This document shows, in pieces, positions 62,501-64,000 of a DNA stretch of 64,000 nt. The stretch is from Archilochus colubris (Eukaryota > Chordata > Aves > Apodiformes > Trochilidae): NCBI GenBank assembly GCA_023079485.1, contig CM041084.1:127221292-127285291 (forward strand), given 5' to 3'. A program made the translations under genes and the position numbers. The notes under the pieces were generated by a model. The model saw only the letters and a program-made list of their open reading frames with translations, was not told the origin of the DNA and did no database searches. The stretch's first letter is position 1; each line of letters opens with the position of its first letter.

Positions 62501-63965
62501 TGCAGTTATGAGTGGTTGGCACTTTTTATATGGAAACCCTAATCTAAGTTAAGCACTTTCAAATGGAGGAAGGAATCATTATTGGCCACTTGTGAAAAAC
62601 CCAGTCTGTGTGACTGCCCAGCACCTCACCAGAACTTGGTGGTGAAATATGAGAGACAATCCAACTTTCCAGGGTTTCCATGAGCTGTTTTCAGGTGAAA
62701 CTATCACCCTTCTTCTCTTCCCATGACATCCTGCCTCAAGCACTGTGTGTATCCTGACAGTAGTCACAAAGAAAGCCAAGGTCCTGCAGGTGAGAAAACT
62801 TTTAACCACACAGACATAGCACATTATTTCTGCATCCTCCTTTCATGGAAGTGAAAAAGCCAAGAGTCCTTTGGAATTAGTAGGTGATCATATGAGTAAC
62901 AGACTATGCTGTTTTACTAGGGTTAATATTTCACAGATAGCCACCCATTCTCTTAATCCCTCTCTCCTCATCTCTGATTGCCTTTCTCTTAATTTTTGAA
63001 CACTTGACTTTACAGACATAAAGTCCTCTAAACAGAATCTTTCCCCTGATGTAACACAATGGCATATGTAGCATCAAAACAAGCTCTAGGGATCTCTTTT
63101 CATTTCAGAAATAAGTCATTTAAAGCAGTGATTTATAGAGGACACAATTTTGCCATACCATTGATCTTAAATATTTAACGAATTCTGGGCTTGATAAAAG
63201 CATTGGTTTTTTTCCTGTGGAACACTAACAGGACTGTAAAACAGTTCATCTCAGCAGGTTCTGGGTGGGCATTCTGCTGTCTCAAAGAGATTCAATGGTA
63301 CCTCCAAAGATTAATCTCACCAGTTACAAATGTGTATTTAAATCTTCGAGTTTTGGTTTCAAGGCACTTCATTTGATCACAAACATCCCACATTTTTCCA
63401 AGGCTGTTTTCTGATGTTGGCTGAGCGTAAGGTCTTTAAAGAATGACATTCTTTCCAGGTAGCAGAGATAGCAATACTTAGGCCTGTTGTTTTTTTGAAA
63501 CCAGCTCATCCACACAGAGATGATACTTGTCAAGCAGTACCAAGTATCAGTGACTACTAAGAGTCTTACTGTCATGCAAGTCAGTTTCTAATTTCACTCA
63601 TAAAATAGCTAAAGAAATGCAGTAATCTCACTTTTATACATACAGATAAGAGCATGAGAAGCTTCTTGACTCAGACAGTAGCCACCATTTTGTATTTTGT
63701 CTTATTTGATGTGGTTGTGTATCTCGTTTTCACTGTGCAATATAGTGAAATATCATTGTGAATATTTACAGCAAATACAGTGGTGGTAGCTAATGTGTGT
63801 TGTGAATAACACAAATTATTTAAGTATATAAGTAATGTATTAGTAGTATATAAGTAATATAAGTATTTAAGTCTGACACTGACTTGGAAAACTTAAGGTA
63901 ATGTTGACTGCAGAGCTGGAATTCCATCATTTTGACCAAAAATAAATGGAGGGTGACAATGTGTG

Positions 63966-64000
63966 AGAATAAACAAAACAAAACAAACAAACAAACAAAC
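63966..64000. repeat. (AAAC)n microsatellite at the window end
   Basis: AAAAC units turning into AAAC units and running off the window. Its full length cannot be seen. Confidence 0.9.

Larger units (their letters stand above)
54065..63965. other. Unique non-coding DNA, no gene recognised
   Basis: About 10 kb of AT-rich DNA with only short, unrecognised open frames. It holds a G-rich potential quadruplex, a 24-bp tandem duplication, an A/C-rich tract and two relic-repeat fragments. The section near 62.31-62.40 kb is faintly like a MIR/L2 3' part but too decayed to call. Confidence 0.5.

Overview
This window is AT-rich, gene-poor vertebrate nuclear DNA, most probably from a bird. The main evidence is three CR1 LINE 3' ends carrying the avian-type terminal octamer microsatellite (ATTCTATG or ATTCTGTG repeats), short endogenous-retrovirus LTR pieces, and no L1 or Alu-like elements. 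I found no exon, processed pseudogene or classical RNA gene that I can defend. The open reading frames are short, overlapping and unlike any family I recognise, and several are products of low-complexity tracts or of repeats. I read the window as intergenic or deep-intronic sequence (a gene desert).

Layout: 1-11455 is unique non-coding DNA with a GC-richer patch near 8.75-9.5 kb. 11461-11965 is the most striking object, a 505-bp near-perfect palindrome. Two inverted LTR-like arms (218 and 219 bp, with four differences between them) flank a tRNA-derived core, the ends are TG...CA, and a 5-bp target-site duplication (GCAAG) bounds it. 17448-17696 (+), 20631-20930 (-) and 45191-45564 (+) are 5'-truncated CR1 copies; the last is the youngest. 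23270-23355 is a MIR-like relic. 53736-54058 (-) is a solo LTR of 323 bp with a 6-bp duplication (CCTTAG). Its first part is related to the palindrome arms (54 of 76 positions identical by hand count). 63966-64000 is an AAAC microsatellite running off the window end.

Blocks at about 27.4-27.6, 31.1-32.2 and 33.2-33.4 kb look like conserved non-coding elements: unusually many CpGs for their surroundings, homeodomain-type cores, a PBX/HOX-MEIS composite and an octamer. This is inference from composition only.

The candidate for an undescribed system is the palindrome. Its order on the + strand (sense LTR, tRNA in sense, antisense LTR) is what would arise if plus-strand LTR DNA copied an entire tRNA primer, folded back on the tRNA acceptor stem, self-primed, and was then integrated through two identical U3 ends. 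Whether it is a one-off event or a family that multiplies in this form needs a genome search.
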